Positions 32,882-43,618 are shown, numbered from the stretch's first letter. The stretch is 64,000 bases of DNA from Chryseobacterium sp. ISL-80 (GCA_018613055.1 JAGGQZ010000016.1:1-64000), one strand, 5' to 3'. The notes: generated from the sequence alone by a model not told the origin. Numbers and translations are program-made.

Positions 32882-33052
32882 TTAGGTACGGTAAATGGTA
32901 AAGACGGCCTTATCTTCATCCTCCTGATCCAAAGCCAGACCAAACATGAGGTCATCATGTTTCAAGGACCTGTTAAGGGCATCAACTATTTTATATAGAT
33001 CCGGACTATTCTGGACCTTAACCGTAGAGATTATTTCGATTTTGCTTTCCAT
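32882..33052 (-). CDS. ypmA: YpmA-family small protein (DUF4264)
   Basis: A 56-residue soluble protein starting MESKIEIISTVKVQNSPDLY and ending DKAVFTIYRT; almost every family position is kept, including LKHDDLMFGLALDQ. The ATG at 33052 follows AAGGAG. The function is unknown despite strong conservation across Bacilli. It heads the ypmA-ypmB-aspB group. Confidence 0.9.
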   Translation of the reverse strand: MESKIEIISTVKVQNSPDLYKIVDALNRSLKHDDLMFGLALDQEDEDKAVFTIYRT

Positions 33053-33199
33053 CCTGCAACTCTCTCCTTGCACATTTTTTGACATTTATAGAACAGCATC
33101 CAGCTGCAAACAATACAATTAACACCACTCATTATATCAGGAGATGGTCTTTACTGTAAGGATAAAACCAAACTAAAAAAATTCTAGCCCACACATCAA

Positions 33200-33232
33200 A
33201 AATGACTGCGCAGTTTATGCGCAGTTTTTTAT
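33200..33232. terminator. Terminator after the ComEC-like gene
   Basis: Stem ACTGCGCA / TGCGCAGT with loop GTTTA. T runs lie on both sides (TTTTTTATT and, on the other strand, CATTTTTG). It abuts the stop of the minus-strand gene. Confidence 0.8.
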
Positions 33233-34059
33233 TCTTCGCCCATAATGGTAATCACATCATAAGTCGATTGTGTAAACTTTATTGTAACAGTACCATGCTG
33301 TTTTGTGAAATAAACATCAATCCAGGCTTCATGAAGCATCTCCACTAAATCCGGATCAGGTTTTATTGAATTGGATTTAAAAATGATGGCCAACTGCGGA
33401 TCCATATGCTCGATCAATAGGTCGGAAAACGAGCCCTTAGCAGCATAAGCGGGCAGTTTAATGATATTGACATTCCTTAATGGCTCAGCAAGAAAAGCCT
33501 GTTCCGATTGATGGCTTGCAGAACTCATATAAAAAATTTGATGATGGAAAAATTGAAAGGAAATATCAGTCCCCTCAGATTCTTCACTTCCATCGAAAAC
33601 AACTTCTGCAGTCAAGCCAGGCAAAAGCTTTTGCCGATCCCCCCGCTTCCAGTTTTCCACCTTCACTCCAGCAGGAATCATTTTTTCCATAAGTGCAGTT
33701 TCGCCAGCTTTCCCGCTCAGAACTTTGCCAACATTGTATTTCCGAATGATTTCCTCAAGGTTTTCCATTTCCGAATTTGATGTCAAAATCACTGTAGATA
33801 TGTTTTTTACATGAAAGAGAGCGAGCAGCCTTTCAAGTTCCTTCATTGTGCCCTTGCCACCCGTATTCACCAAGATATTTTCGCCGGTGGCGTATTGGAT
33901 CAGTGCAGCTTCCCCATCGCTCAAAGCAAGAAAAGTGATGGCCAATTCATCTCTTTTGAGATTGACATCCACTCCCTCCACCTCGACAGGAGCTGAAGGA
34001 GATTCATACGGGAAATAGTACCAATTCATGAAGGCAAGGATTGCCATTATCAGCTTCAT
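33229..34059 (-). CDS. ComEC C-terminal-like metallo-beta-lactamase-fold protein, active site degenerate
   Basis: A 276-residue protein with an N-terminal hydrophobic segment (MKLIMAILAFMNWYYF), so probably exported or membrane-anchored. The rest resembles the ComEC/Rec2 competence domain: ITFLALSDGEAALIQYATGE in place of FLDVGQGDA, then ILVNTGGKG, HVKNISTVILTSNSEMENLE where the HxHxDH metal motif should stand, and later LPGLTAEVV and NVNIIKLPAYAAKGS. The metal-binding histidines and aspartates are replaced, so hydrolase activity is unlikely. GGAGG lies 7 bases before the ATG at 34059. It lies between dinG and ypmA, which are adjacent in B. subtilis. The function is unknown. Confidence 0.7.
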   Translation of the reverse strand: MKLIMAILAFMNWYYFPYESPSAPVEVEGVDVNLKRDELAITFLALSDGEAALIQYATGENILVNTGGKGTMKELERLLALFHVKNISTVILTSNSEMENLEEIIRKYNVGKVLSGKAGETALMEKMIPAGVKVENWKRGDRQKLLPGLTAEVVFDGSEESEGTDISFQFFHHQIFYMSSASHQSEQAFLAEPLRNVNIIKLPAYAAKGSFSDLLIEHMDPQLAIIFKSNSIKPDPDLVEMLHEAWIDVYFTKQHGTVTIKFTQSTYDVITIMGEE

Positions 34060-34210
34060 ATACACTCCTCCAATTACTTCTAGCTTTAGAGTGCGTCATT
34101 TAGCTGAAAATATAAAAAGACTTTTGAAAAGTTGTCTCTGTTCAATTAAGTTGTGGATGTTCGTTACTGGAACCGTTGCGATCCTCGAAGCTGCAAAACC
34201 AGGGAACGGC

Positions 34211-37003
34211 CTACAGCCAATGATGAATCAAATCAACAATCTCATTTATTGATTTTTTTTCGACCGGGACGTCAGCCACTGATCGTAAAAAGGCATTTCC
34301 GTATTTTGTCGTCACGAGCCTTCGGTCAAAGACAAAAATCAGTCCACGATCATCGGAAGTGCGGATCAGCCTTCCAAAACCTTGCTTAAAGCGGAGAATC
34401 GCTTCCGGCAGGGATAACTCAGAAAACGGGTTTCCGCCATTCTCCTTTATCAACCCGCATTTTGCAGCTGTAAGTGGTTCGTCAGGGGGCGAAAAAGGAA
34501 GCCGGACGATGATCAAGCATGATAGATCCTCACCTGGTATATCCACACCCTCCCAAAAACTGCTCGTCCCAAACAGGATCGCTTTATCGAACCGCTTGAA
34601 ATTCCTCGTCAATCTTGTCCTGCTGCCTGCTGTAATCCCCTGGGCAATCAAGACAAAATCCTCCAGAAGGCCGCTTTCCTTGATCAGATTGTATGTCTTT
34701 TTCAGCATTTCATTCGAAGTGAACAGAATCAGCATCCTGCCCTTTGTCGCTTCTGCAATTGAGATGATATGTTCCGTAATGGCTGCTACATAGTCATCAT
34801 CAGAAACAGATTTAATATCTGGCAAGTCATCAGGGACGACGAGTTTCACTTGTGACTTATAGGAGAAGGGAGATGGGATGTGCTTCTCGACCAGCACTTC
34901 CTGCAACCCTAATTCTCTTTTGATGAAGCTGAAGGAATGATTCACCGATAAAGTCGCTGACGTTACGACCACACTCTTCTTCCTGGAGAAAAATTGTTCC
35001 TCCAGATATTCGGAAACATTGACTGGACGTGAAAAGATGGCCGTTGAATTTTGCATTGACCTTGTATCCGCTTCAATCCACCGGACATATCTGTTCTCAT
35101 CAGTAAATAGCCTTTTGGCCGTGGTGCGGAATTGCTCCAAATCTTCCTTAGCTTGAACAACCTCTTCTAGTACCGCCATTTGCAATGTTGAAAACCTGTC
35201 CGGGCTTCTCCACGCATCTTCCAGCCTTTTTTCAAGGGCTTCAATCAAATCTCTAAGATAAAAATAAACCCTTTCAGCAGTTGTCCGCAGTGCTGTCCAT
35301 ATCCGATTTCCCCTGTCTGGAACCATGCTTGCATGGATTTTGCTCCCAGAAACTTTATTCTTCATCGCCTTCCTTGCATAGGTACCTGCAAGCTTGAAGA
35401 GGTCCTCGGTTTCATAGAGTAAATCGGATATCAATTGATTGATTTCAAATGTATGATGATGCTCAGCACTGAGAATGCCAACCTCATTCAGCAGGGATTC
35501 AAGCTTGTAGAATAGCTGATTTTGTTCGTAAAGGCCGATTTGATTCAGCACCAGCCTGACTGACATATAATCGAGTGACTCTCCAAAATATTTGCCCGCT
35601 GCCTTTTCGAATTGATGCCCTTCATCAAGGACAACATGCTCATACTCCGGCAACGGCCCATTTTCTGACACCAGGTCGGCAAGAAGCATCGAGTGGTTGG
35701 TGATGAGGAGATCCGCATTTTGCGCTTTTTCAATGGCCTTTTTATAAAAGTCAAATGCCTCCCAGTGCTTTGTCTTGATGAAGATGGAACGCTCATTCTT
35801 CACTTTATTCCAGTAAAGCATTCCTCCGCTTGACAAATTGAGTTCATCATAGTCACCAGTTTCTGTTTGAGTCAGCCAGACAAGTATTTGCATCTTTGTA
35901 AGGGCAGTATCATAATTCTCTTCAATTTCCCTGAGTGACTGCTCAAAGCGAGCCATATTAATATAGTGGTTCCTCCCTTTGATCAGCGAAACCTTCACCT
36001 TTGTACCCAGTGCTTTGTTCAGTTTCGGGACATCATTCGTCAGCAGCTGCTCCTGCAGCTGGGTGGTATATGTACTGATTACTACACGATTATTTCTTTT
36101 TAGTGAAAACACAGCTGAAGGAATCAAGTAACCGAGTGACTTCCCTACGCCAGTTCCAGCTTCGATCAATGCATGGCCGCTTTTATGGAACGCATCATAT
36201 ACAAGGTCCATCATCTCAAATTGTCCTTGCCTTATTTCATATCCGGTAAAAGCTTTTTGTAGTAAGGCTTTTTTGTCTTCCATTGACTCTGGATAATCAA
36301 TGGCCTGATGTTCATCATTTTCAATCACGGGTTTTTTCCTTAAAGCTATACCGCGGAAAACTTCTAAATGCTCAGGTAATTGTTCAATTCGGCTTTCTTT
36401 TACATTCAATATCTCATCAAATATCAAGTGAAGATCGCTCTTCAGTCCTTCTGAGAGTTTTGCGAGCTCTTTGATTGTGACAAGAGGAAGCGACTCAACA
36501 GCATCGAGCATGATCAACAGAAGCTCTGCTGTCACCCGGGCATCACTATCTGCTTGATGGGGACGGTCGTGTTGCAGATTCTCCTTTGCAGCAAGGTCAG
36601 TCAATTTAAAACTATCGGCAGTCGGATACAAGATCCTTGCCATTTCCACTGTATCTATAACCGGACCATAAAAACCTTCCTGGCCTGCATTTAATAATTC
36701 TTCCTGCAGAAAGGAAAGGTCGAATAAAACATTATGAGCCACAAAATAAGCGTCTTCTAGCAAATCAGAAACCTGTGGAGCGATTTCCTCAAATAATGGG
36801 GCATCCTTTACCATTGAATCAGAAATGCCTGTCAGTTCTTCAATGAATACGGGTACTTTCTGCAATGGATTAAGAAGAGAAGAGTATTGGCCGGTAATTC
36901 GGCCATCCTCAATCACAACTGCTCCAAACTGTATAATCCGGTCACCCTTTTTTGGTGAATTACCCGTAGTCTCTAAATCGACCACAACAAATTTTTGGCT
37001 CAT
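34211..37003 (-). CDS. dinG: DinG-type helicase/exonuclease
   Basis: A 930-residue fusion of a DnaQ-like 3'-5' exonuclease and an XPD/DinG-type helicase. The exonuclease (about 1-170) has VVDLETTGNSPKKGD, FVAHNVLFDLSFL and RPHQADSDARVTAELL, a DEDDh set. The helicase has EAGTGVGKSLGYLIPSA (Walker A, about 283), VVLDEGHQFE (Walker B, about 461) and GTSSFWEGVDIPGEDL near the C-terminus. The four cysteines of the E. coli DinG Fe-S cluster are not seen, as in other Gram-positive DinG proteins, where exonuclease activity is dominant. ATG follows GAGGTG. Confidence 0.94.
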   Translation of the reverse strand: MSQKFVVVDLETTGNSPKKGDRIIQFGAVVIEDGRITGQYSSLLNPLQKVPVFIEELTGISDSMVKDAPLFEEIAPQVSDLLEDAYFVAHNVLFDLSFLQEELLNAGQEGFYGPVIDTVEMARILYPTADSFKLTDLAAKENLQHDRPHQADSDARVTAELLLIMLDAVESLPLVTIKELAKLSEGLKSDLHLIFDEILNVKESRIEQLPEHLEVFRGIALRKKPVIENDEHQAIDYPESMEDKKALLQKAFTGYEIRQGQFEMMDLVYDAFHKSGHALIEAGTGVGKSLGYLIPSAVFSLKRNNRVVISTYTTQLQEQLLTNDVPKLNKALGTKVKVSLIKGRNHYINMARFEQSLREIEENYDTALTKMQILVWLTQTETGDYDELNLSSGGMLYWNKVKNERSIFIKTKHWEAFDFYKKAIEKAQNADLLITNHSMLLADLVSENGPLPEYEHVVLDEGHQFEKAAGKYFGESLDYMSVRLVLNQIGLYEQNQLFYKLESLLNEVGILSAEHHHTFEINQLISDLLYETEDLFKLAGTYARKAMKNKVSGSKIHASMVPDRGNRIWTALRTTAERVYFYLRDLIEALEKRLEDAWRSPDRFSTLQMAVLEEVVQAKEDLEQFRTTAKRLFTDENRYVRWIEADTRSMQNSTAIFSRPVNVSEYLEEQFFSRKKSVVVTSATLSVNHSFSFIKRELGLQEVLVEKHIPSPFSYKSQVKLVVPDDLPDIKSVSDDDYVAAITEHIISIAEATKGRMLILFTSNEMLKKTYNLIKESGLLEDFVLIAQGITAGSRTRLTRNFKRFDKAILFGTSSFWEGVDIPGEDLSCLIIVRLPFSPPDEPLTAAKCGLIKENGGNPFSELSLPEAILRFKQGFGRLIRTSDDRGLIFVFDRRLVTTKYGNAFLRSVADVPVEKKSINEIVDLIHHWL

Positions 37004-37242
37004 TTTTCAATACACCTCTAACATTCAGTCAAACAAAACCGTATCACAAAAAATATGAAAGTGAAAGCAGGAGCTTACGGTATTTTTTCAGACCGTTTTT
37101 ATACCAAGTTGCTTTTAACAATTTAAGTAAAAACAAGCTTCAATATTTTTATGAATTTTATTCCATCTATTAATTCTAGTATCACCAATATAATATCTTT
37201 ATGTCATAATTTCGTTTATATAAGCCTTGAGAAATATGTATG

Positions 37243-37272
37243 AAAAAACTCCCGAGGGTCGGGAGTTTTCTG
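37243..37272 (-). terminator. panD terminator
   Basis: Stem AAAACTCCCGA / TCGGGAGTTTT on the minus strand just after the panD stop. The 270-base AT-rich gap between dinG and panD holds nothing else recognisable. Confidence 0.85.
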
Positions 37273-37275
37273 GCT

Positions 37276-37662
37276 TTATAAAAATACCGTTTTCTCAGGT
37301 TCAGCGTGTATCATTTCTACGATCCGGTTGTTTTCATCCATCAGTGCAACTTTCGGCTGATGGGTTGCTACCTTCTCTTCAGGAATGAGCGCATAGGAAA
37401 TGATGATGACAACATCGCCTTCATGGACAAGACGGGCTGCTGCTCCATTCAGACATACTACCCCGCTTCCTCTTTCCCCAGGGATAATATATGTTTCGAA
37501 ACGGGCGCCATTGTTATTATTGACGATTTGTACCTTTTCGTTTGGGACCATACCGACTGCGTCAAGTATATTGCTGTCGATTGTGATGCTGCCTACATAA
37601 TTCAAATTTGCCTCAGTTACTCTGGCTCGATGTATTTTTCCGTTCATCATGGTGCGGAACAT
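37276..37662 (-). CDS. panD: Aspartate 1-decarboxylase
   Basis: Makes beta-alanine for pantothenate. It is a pyruvoyl enzyme made as a proenzyme: self-cleavage occurs in VGSITID between G24 and S25, giving the pyruvoyl group. The 128-residue length and [20 protein letters not shown] with the active-site lysine at residue 9 are standard. It is the last gene of panB-panC-panD, 22 bases after panC. Confidence 0.96.
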   Translation of the reverse strand: MFRTMMNGKIHRARVTEANLNYVGSITIDSNILDAVGMVPNEKVQIVNNNNGARFETYIIPGERGSGVVCLNGAAARLVHEGDVVIIISYALIPEEKVATHQPKVALMDENNRIVEMIHAEPEKTVFL

Positions 37663-37684
37663 GGAATGTACTCCCCCTATAAAG

Positions 37685-38533
37685 TTATTCTACATCTAAA
37701 ATGATATTGTCGATCAATCTGGCTTTCGAAAACTTGACTGCCATTGCGATGATGATCCTGCCTGTCAATTCCTTCAGAGACTGCAGCTCTGGATAAGAGT
37801 AGATTTCAATATAATCGACTATTCCAGATGTATTTTCGTTAACATGGTTCTTCATCATATCGGCAACCTTTGCTGGATTCCGCTCGCCGCTCTCAACGGC
37901 AGCTTTTGCCAAAAGAAGGCTTTTATTAAGCTCTGGTGCCTGTTCTCTTTCCTGTTCATTCAGATAGACATTTCGAGAACTTTTGGCAAGACCATCCTCT
38001 TCCCTGACTATATCTAGCGGAACCAATTCAATCGGGAAATTAAAATCATGGACCAAGCCTTCAACCACAGCGACCTGCTGGGCATCCTTCAGGCCAAAAT
38101 AAGCCCTTGTAGGCTGAACGATATTGAAAAGCTTGATCAACACCGTTGCAACGCCGTCAAAATGCCCTGGTCTGGATTTGCCGCAAAGTACATTCGTCCT
38201 ATCAACAACGGAAACTTTAACAGAAGCATTATTCGGATACATTTCTTCTGCTGAAGGATAGAAGATATAATCTACCCCCTCAGCCTCGGCAATCCTGTGA
38301 TCACGTTCAAAATCACGCGGATAGGCATCCAAATCCTCATCAGGGCCGAATTGGAGAGGATTCACGAATATGCTCAGAACCACAACTTCATTTTCCTGAC
38401 GTGCCCTTTTCATCAAGGACATATGCCCTTCATGCAGGAATCCCATGGTTGGCACGTAGCCAATGCTGTTGACTTCAGACTTTAATTTTTGCATTTGTTG
38501 CTGCATTTCTGTAATCGTACTGATGATTTTCAT
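37685..38533 (-). CDS. panC: Pantothenate synthetase
   Basis: Joins pantoate and beta-alanine with ATP. The 282 residues contain the nucleotidyl-transferase HIGH-type motif [15 protein letters not shown] (about 28-42), [20 protein letters not shown], the pantoate site [12 protein letters not shown] and the KMSK-like SSRNVYL (about 186). The start codon overlaps the panB stop by four bases, showing translational coupling. Confidence 0.96.
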   Translation of the reverse strand: MKIISTITEMQQQMQKLKSEVNSIGYVPTMGFLHEGHMSLMKRARQENEVVVLSIFVNPLQFGPDEDLDAYPRDFERDHRIAEAEGVDYIFYPSAEEMYPNNASVKVSVVDRTNVLCGKSRPGHFDGVATVLIKLFNIVQPTRAYFGLKDAQQVAVVEGLVHDFNFPIELVPLDIVREEDGLAKSSRNVYLNEQEREQAPELNKSLLLAKAAVESGERNPAKVADMMKNHVNENTSGIVDYIEIYSYPELQSLKELTGRIIIAMAVKFSKARLIDNIILDVE

Positions 38534-39366
38534 TCTCTTCCTCCGTACAATGCCTGCAATTCTTCTTCTTTCATCGTAAATGTATGCTTATCTTCCGGGA
38601 ATGCTTTATGCCTCACTTCGGAAACATAGGCACTAAGCCCTGCGGTAATTTGTTCATTCACATTCGTATATTGTTTCACGAATTTCGGGACTCGGTCCAC
38701 TCCATACGTGATGATGTCATGATAGACAAGTACCTGGCCGTCGACTTCAGCACCAGCTCCAATACCGATTGTCGGGATTGAAAGACCTTTGCTGATTTGT
38801 TCAGCCAGCTGCTTTGGAACACATTCGAGCACAACGGCAAATGCACCTGCTTCTTCACATTTTTTTGCATCCTCCATCAGCTTTTTGGCAGCGTCCGCAT
38901 TTTTCCCCTGGACTTTGTATCCGCCAAGTACACCAACAGATTGCGGTGTCAAGCCAAGATGTGCAACAACAGGTATTCCCGCCTTCGTAAGTGCGCTGAT
39001 ATGATTTATAACCTCGTCAGCACCCTCTAGTTTCACGGCATTTGCCCCAGTCTCCTGCATGATTCTGGCACCATTTAATAAAGTGTCTTTGATTGACAGA
39101 TGATAGCTCATAAATGGCAAATCGACAACAATGAATGTATTGCCTGCTCCGCGCCGGACGGCTTTTGAATGGTGGACCATATCCTCCATTGTCACCGGAA
39201 TCGTGGAATCATACCCCAGCACGACCATGCCCAATGAATCTCCAACGAGAATCATGTCAGCTTCTGCCTGTTCAGCATGCTTTGCTGATGGGTAGTCATA
39301 GGCTGTCACCATGACAATCTTGCTGTCACTTTGCTTCATTTTCAAGAAATCCGTTGTTTGTTTCAT
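38530..39366 (-). CDS. panB: Ketopantoate hydroxymethyltransferase
   Basis: First step of pantoate synthesis, transferring a hydroxymethyl group from methylene-THF to ketoisovalerate. The 278-residue TIM barrel has [20 protein letters not shown], the metal site [20 protein letters not shown] (about 45-64) and [15 protein letters not shown]. The ATG at 39366 follows AAGGAGG; the longer in-frame extension overlaps leader RNA. It heads the operon and is preceded by a structured leader. Confidence 0.96.
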   Translation of the reverse strand: MKQTTDFLKMKQSDSKIVMVTAYDYPSAKHAEQAEADMILVGDSLGMVVLGYDSTIPVTMEDMVHHSKAVRRGAGNTFIVVDLPFMSYHLSIKDTLLNGARIMQETGANAVKLEGADEVINHISALTKAGIPVVAHLGLTPQSVGVLGGYKVQGKNADAAKKLMEDAKKCEEAGAFAVVLECVPKQLAEQISKGLSIPTIGIGAGAEVDGQVLVYHDIITYGVDRVPKFVKQYTNVNEQITAGLSAYVSEVRHKAFPEDKHTFTMKEEELQALYGGRE

Positions 39367-39409
39367 TTCATTTCCTCCTTTTCTGAAGAGGAGATAAAAC
39401 AATCCATCA

Positions 39410-39560
39410 ATGCGAGACACTAAAAAAGGACCCATCTATGCCAGAAGGACCCTTTGAAGCCTGCATTTGTTTCATCCCTCTGTCCCAGTCCGCAATCGGA
39501 TCCAGGCAGAACTATTTTTATTTTATCATCACTCCAGGTGCAGTTCTCTCGATACCGCCC
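39410..39560 (-). promoter_or_regulatory. Structured panB leader, candidate pan-motif RNA
   Basis: The 240-base gap between birA and panB contains a TATAAT box (about 39570-39575) and then, on the minus strand, AGAACT (about 39545) able to pair with AGTTCT (about 39510), GGATCC at 39498-39503 able to pair with either of two GGGTCC copies (39447-39452 and 39428-39433), and a run of T right after the second copy. This layout fits an attenuator with alternative pairings. Weinberg-type pan motifs occur before panB in Firmicutes; I cannot verify the consensus here. Confidence 0.4.
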
Positions 39561-39605
39561 AGATTGATTATAACAAAAGACTGCTTTTTTGGCTACATAA
39601 TGGAA

Positions 39606-40601
39606 TTATCCGTCAATTTTGATATCTGCAGAATAAATATGGTGGACAGCGCCAGCAGGATCTTCAATCAAGAGAACACCATCTTCTGTGATTCCAGTGG
39701 CTTTCCCCCTGATTTCCCCCGTAATCGTGCGGGCAATGATCTGTTTGCCAATGCTGACAGCATAACTTTCCCACATCAACTTTATCGGTAAAAAGCCTTT
39801 TTCCAGATAAAGAAAATAAAGCTTTTCCAATTTTTCAAGTATTGCCCTGATCAATTCTTCCCTGTTAATTGTCCTGCCTGTCTCGATCGCAAGGGAAGAA
39901 GCGATTGGCCGTATTTCTTCCGGGAAATCCTCTTCCAGAGAATTGACATTGATACCAATACCAATAATGACAGAATTGATGCGGTCTGACTCCGCCTGAA
40001 GTTCAGTAAGGATTCCAGTTATTTTTTTTCCGTTTATCATGATATCGTTTGGCCATTTTATTTCCGGCAATAAACCGGTTACTTCTTCTATGGCCTGTAC
40101 AACACCAACTGCGGTGATCAGTGTGAGCTGCGGTGCTTTCTGGATTGGGATTTTTGGGCGGAGCAGGACGCTCATCCAGATTCCCGTGTATTTGGGTGAA
40201 TGCCATTTACGGTCCATTCTTCCTCTGCCTGCTGTTTGCTCTTCTGCTATGACGACCGTTCCTTCTTCGGCATTTTCATAAGCCAGTTTATAGGCAATTT
40301 TCTGAGTCGACTCCACGCTGTCATGGTAGTGCAGATTCCTTCCCAGGATTTCTGTCTTCAAGCCGAGAGTAATTTTATCTGCTGTCATATCCACAGGGAT
40401 TGAAACGATCTTGTAGCCTTTTTTCCTTACTGCCTCGAACTGGAATCCTTCCTTGCGAAGTTCTTCTATTTGTTTCCACACTGCTGTCCTGGAACATCCG
40501 GCGATGTCTGCCAGCTTTTGTCCCGATAAATACTCCGATTCATTATTGGTAAAAGCATCGATCAATTTTTTCCTGATTTCTGATTGGACGCGTTCAGCCA
40601 T
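39606..40601 (-). CDS. birA: Biotin-protein ligase / biotin operon repressor
   Basis: Activates biotin as biotinyl-AMP, attaches it to acetyl-CoA carboxylase and pyruvate carboxylase, and represses bio genes. The 331 residues have an N-terminal winged helix (LADIAGCSRTAVWKQIEELR, about 30-50), the ligase motif TAGRGRMDRKWHSP (about 122-135), KWPNDIMINGKKITGIL (catalytic lysine region, about 195) and a C-terminal SH3-like domain. ATG follows AAGGAG and lies inside the end of cca (40-base overlap), so the two are co-translated. Confidence 0.96.
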   Translation of the reverse strand: MAERVQSEIRKKLIDAFTNNESEYLSGQKLADIAGCSRTAVWKQIEELRKEGFQFEAVRKKGYKIVSIPVDMTADKITLGLKTEILGRNLHYHDSVESTQKIAYKLAYENAEEGTVVIAEEQTAGRGRMDRKWHSPKYTGIWMSVLLRPKIPIQKAPQLTLITAVGVVQAIEEVTGLLPEIKWPNDIMINGKKITGILTELQAESDRINSVIIGIGINVNSLEEDFPEEIRPIASSLAIETGRTINREELIRAILEKLEKLYFLYLEKGFLPIKLMWESYAVSIGKQIIARTITGEIRGKATGITEDGVLLIEDPAGAVHHIYSADIKIDG

Positions 40602-41770
40602 TCCTTTATTTGCTCCTTCTCGTTTGGCACTTTGCCATAGATTACAGACCGTTCGATTTCATCAAGAGTTTGCCGCAGCCACGGGCCTGGCTGTTTTTCC
40701 ATCCATGTCATCACATCGTTCCCAGAAACAGCTAATTGCTGGCGATTCTGGATAGGGAGCATGTCATACAATAGAGTGATCCCTTCCGGATTACTTCCAT
40801 GTTCACGCAGGGTCCCATACACTTTTTCCGCGCTGATGGCATCATCCAGTCCGGCCTTATAGACGGATTCCAGACTCCATTGGTTTTCAAGACGATATAA
40901 AAGCAATGAATGAATCTGCTTATACTTCTTGATTTTCTGGACAGGCAGCTTCCATCCCCTCAGGAAACCGTCAATTCCTTTTCCTGATAGCCCTAATTCA
41001 AACAAGAGAAGTACCCATAACTCTGCGAGTTCAAGCTCGGGTGTCAAATGTGATGAAAAACTCATCAGTTGCCCATTCTTCCCTTTCATACCAGGCAAAT
41101 ACTCAGACATTCCGCTTTTAGCCAGAAGCATGACTGCTTCTTGCCTTCCCGGTCCCTGCAGCAATTTCTCAAATTCCACTAATTTACGTTCTACAGCTAT
41201 GTTCTGGAGCAGATGGCTATGAGCTGCCAGCGATTCAAAAGTCTGCTGCTCGATTGAAAAGGATAATTGGGCCTGGAACCTGACTGCCCTAAGCATCCTC
41301 AATGCATCTTCGCCAAACCGCTCATCCGGATTACCCACAGTGACAATAATCTTTTGGTCGATTGCATCCCTTCCGGCAAAAGGATCGATGATATGGCCAT
41401 CTTTAGCCATGGCCATGGCATTCATTGTAAAATCGCGGCGCTGAAGATCCTCATTCAGGGAGCGGATAAAAGAAACGGTATCAGGTCTTCTAAAGTCAGA
41501 ATAACCTGCTTCAGACCGAAAGGTGGTAACTTCATAATGGTTCCCGCCGTGATGGACCAGAATGGTACCATGCTCAATCCCAACATCAACGGTCTTGCTG
41601 AAAATCCGCTTCAATTCCTCCGGCAAAGCGGAAGTCGCAATGTCAACATCAGCTATTGAACGGCCAAGAAGGTGGTCCCTGACAGATCCACCTACAAAAT
41701 AAGCCTCAAAACCAGCATTTTCAATCACTTCAAGTACGGGCGCTGCCTCTTTAAATGGATTTGGAATCAT
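40562..41770 (-). CDS. cca: CCA-adding tRNA nucleotidyltransferase
   Basis: Adds or repairs the 3' CCA end of tRNAs. About 402 residues, class II family: [20 protein letters not shown] then VDIATSA (GG..RD...DxD catalytic site, about 18-40), [11 protein letters not shown] (motif B), [15 protein letters not shown] and [12 protein letters not shown] (motifs C and D). Several ATG codons occur in a row; the one at 41770 aligns best with homologs and has GGAG 10 bases before it. The start overlaps the end of bshA by 20 bases. Confidence 0.94.
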   Translation of the reverse strand: MIPNPFKEAAPVLEVIENAGFEAYFVGGSVRDHLLGRSIADVDIATSALPEELKRIFSKTVDVGIEHGTILVHHGGNHYEVTTFRSEAGYSDFRRPDTVSFIRSLNEDLQRRDFTMNAMAMAKDGHIIDPFAGRDAIDQKIIVTVGNPDERFGEDALRMLRAVRFQAQLSFSIEQQTFESLAAHSHLLQNIAVERKLVEFEKLLQGPGRQEAVMLLAKSGMSEYLPGMKGKNGQLMSFSSHLTPELELAELWVLLLFELGLSGKGIDGFLRGWKLPVQKIKKYKQIHSLLLYRLENQWSLESVYKAGLDDAISAEKVYGTLREHGSNPEGITLLYDMLPIQNRQQLAVSGNDVMTWMEKQPGPWLRQTLDEIERSVIYGKVPNEKEQIKEWLNASNQKSGKN

Positions 41771-42905
41771 CTTCATCATTCTCCAGCAGGCTATAATAAA
41801 TATTTTCGTATTCTGATACGATTTGTTCAGCGCTGAAATCCTTTTCTGCCCGTTGCAGGGAATTTGCTGCAAAACGGTTAAGAACTTCAGGGTTTGATAG
41901 GATTTCTATTGCCTTTTCCGAGATTTCGGCTATATTTCCCAGTTCACAAATATAGCCTGTCATACCATCGACAATTACTTCCGGAATGCCACCAACATTT
42001 GTGCCGATGCAGGGTACACCGCACGCCATTGCTTCAAGCGCTACTAGTCCAAAACTTTCTTTTTCAGATAAAAGAAGCATTAAGTCACTCAATGAATAAA
42101 GTTCCTCTACCCTTTCCTGTTTTCCAAGCAGCAATACCCGATCCCGAATCCCCAGCTCGCTGGCCAGGCTGCATACCTTCTTCATTTCAGGACCGTCCCC
42201 GACAAGCAATAGCTTTGCCGGCAGCTTCTCGGCAATCCCTGCAAACGCCTTGATCACATCTGGCACTCTTTTGACAGGACGGAAGTTGGAAACGTGGATG
42301 ATTACTTTTTCATCTGGGAGAATCCCGTACTCATCCCTTAGGTCGGACGAGTCAACTCGTTTGTTAACGCGAGTATCGATAAAATTGTACACACAGTCAA
42401 TTTCTTTCTTTGGTTTGATTAATTCGTAAGTTTGTTGAATCAATGATTCAGAAACGGCTGTCACATAGTCAGACTTTTCGATCCCGAATCGGATGGCGTC
42501 AGTCAGTGATGGGTCATATCCAAGCACGGTTATATCGGTTCCATGGAGGGTTGTGACGATTTTCAAATCCCTTCCGCTCATCTGGCGTGCCAGGATCGCA
42601 CAGACAGCGTGCGGAATAGCGTAATGTACATGCAGAACATCCAAATTCTCCAAAACGGCTACCTCAGCTATTTTACTTGCCAGCGCGATATCATATGGAG
42701 GATATTGAAACACGGAGTATTGATTGACTTCCACCTCATGCGAGTAAATATTTCGATACATCTTTTTCAGCCGGAAAGGAAGACTCGAGGAGATGAAATG
42801 AATTTCATGACCTTTTTCTGCCAGCAGCTTTCCAAGCTCTGTCGCGACAACACCTGAACCTCCTACTGTCGGATAACAGGTGATGCCAATTTTAAGTTTC
42901 TTCAT
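41751..42905 (-). CDS. bshA: N-acetyl-alpha-D-glucosaminyl L-malate synthase (bacillithiol step 1)
   Basis: A GT4-family glycosyltransferase of 384 residues that joins GlcNAc to L-malate in bacillithiol biosynthesis. It has the N-terminal GT-B motif [44 protein letters not shown] and the C-terminal nucleotide site [17 protein letters not shown] (about 285-300) with VGGIPEV. Start ATG overlaps the bshB1 stop by four bases. Gene order bshB1-bshA is kept as in B. subtilis. Confidence 0.96.
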   Translation of the reverse strand: MKKLKIGITCYPTVGGSGVVATELGKLLAEKGHEIHFISSSLPFRLKKMYRNIYSHEVEVNQYSVFQYPPYDIALASKIAEVAVLENLDVLHVHYAIPHAVCAILARQMSGRDLKIVTTLHGTDITVLGYDPSLTDAIRFGIEKSDYVTAVSESLIQQTYELIKPKKEIDCVYNFIDTRVNKRVDSSDLRDEYGILPDEKVIIHVSNFRPVKRVPDVIKAFAGIAEKLPAKLLLVGDGPEMKKVCSLASELGIRDRVLLLGKQERVEELYSLSDLMLLLSEKESFGLVALEAMACGVPCIGTNVGGIPEVIVDGMTGYICELGNIAEISEKAIEILSNPEVLNRFAANSLQRAEKDFSAEQIVSEYENIYYSLLENDEDDSKSI

Positions 42906-43618
42906 TTTCCTTCCCCTAACAAATCGTTATCAATCAGCAGTGGTTTTTTTGACATGAAGCCTTCAGCAAAACTCACGCCTGCTTCCTTGCCGAATAATCT
43001 TTCACGAGCCTCAACTGTTTCGATATAACCGTTCACAAGCGGTGTTTCAAAAGTAGAGTCACTTTTCTTGAACTGGCTTTCATAAGCATTGAGGGCATCA
43101 ATTTTCTTATCCATAAAATCAGATATATCCACAACGAAATCAGGCTTATGAAAACCATTGATCATATAGAAATATAAGGCTTTCGGCCTGTGGGCATCCA
43201 GCCCTGACTGTTCATCATATTTTCTTACGGCTGCTGAAAAGACCGCCTCCTCGACAAGGCGCGCACAGCTGCCATGGTCAGGATGACGGTCATCAAAATA
43301 GGGTGCAAACACCAATTCCGGGCGATTCCGCCTAATCACTCTAACGATTTCCTTTATGTATTCATCCTTAAGGAACAGGCCTCTATCCGGAAGGTCAAGT
43401 GTTTCCCTGTCACGAACTCCAAGGATATCCGCCGCCCTTCTCGCTTCTTTCTTCCTTATTTCTACCGTCCCATTAGAAGACATTTCTGCTTTTGTTAAAT
43501 CACAAATTCCAATTACTTTTCCTTTATCAGCAAATTTGGCGATCGTGCCGCCCATGCCAATTTCAACATCATCTGCGTGGGCGCCAAAAGCCAGTATATC
43601 AAGCTTGATTGCTTCCAT
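42902..43618 (-). CDS. bshB1: Bacillithiol biosynthesis deacetylase BshB1
   Basis: A zinc-dependent LmbE-type deacetylase of 238 residues that removes the acetyl group from GlcNAc-malate, step 2 of bacillithiol synthesis. The zinc motif [12 protein letters not shown] is at about residue 12; [20 protein letters not shown] supplies further ligands. The ATG at 43618 fits homologs better than the one three codons upstream. It starts inside the end of mgsA (20-base overlap) and overlaps bshA by four bases. Confidence 0.95.
   Translation of the reverse strand: MEAIKLDILAFGAHADDVEIGMGGTIAKFADKGKVIGICDLTKAEMSSNGTVEIRKKEARRAADILGVRDRETLDLPDRGLFLKDEYIKEIVRVIRRNRPELVFAPYFDDRHPDHGSCARLVEEAVFSAAVRKYDEQSGLDAHRPKALYFYMINGFHKPDFVVDISDFMDKKIDALNAYESQFKKSDSTFETPLVNGYIETVEARERLFGKEAGVSFAEGFMSKKPLLIDNDLLGEGK

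Noticed and set aside
36340-36360. T-box-like CCGCGG sequence in dinG
   Set aside because: It is inside the dinG coding region and lacks GGTGG and a terminator; it is chance similarity.
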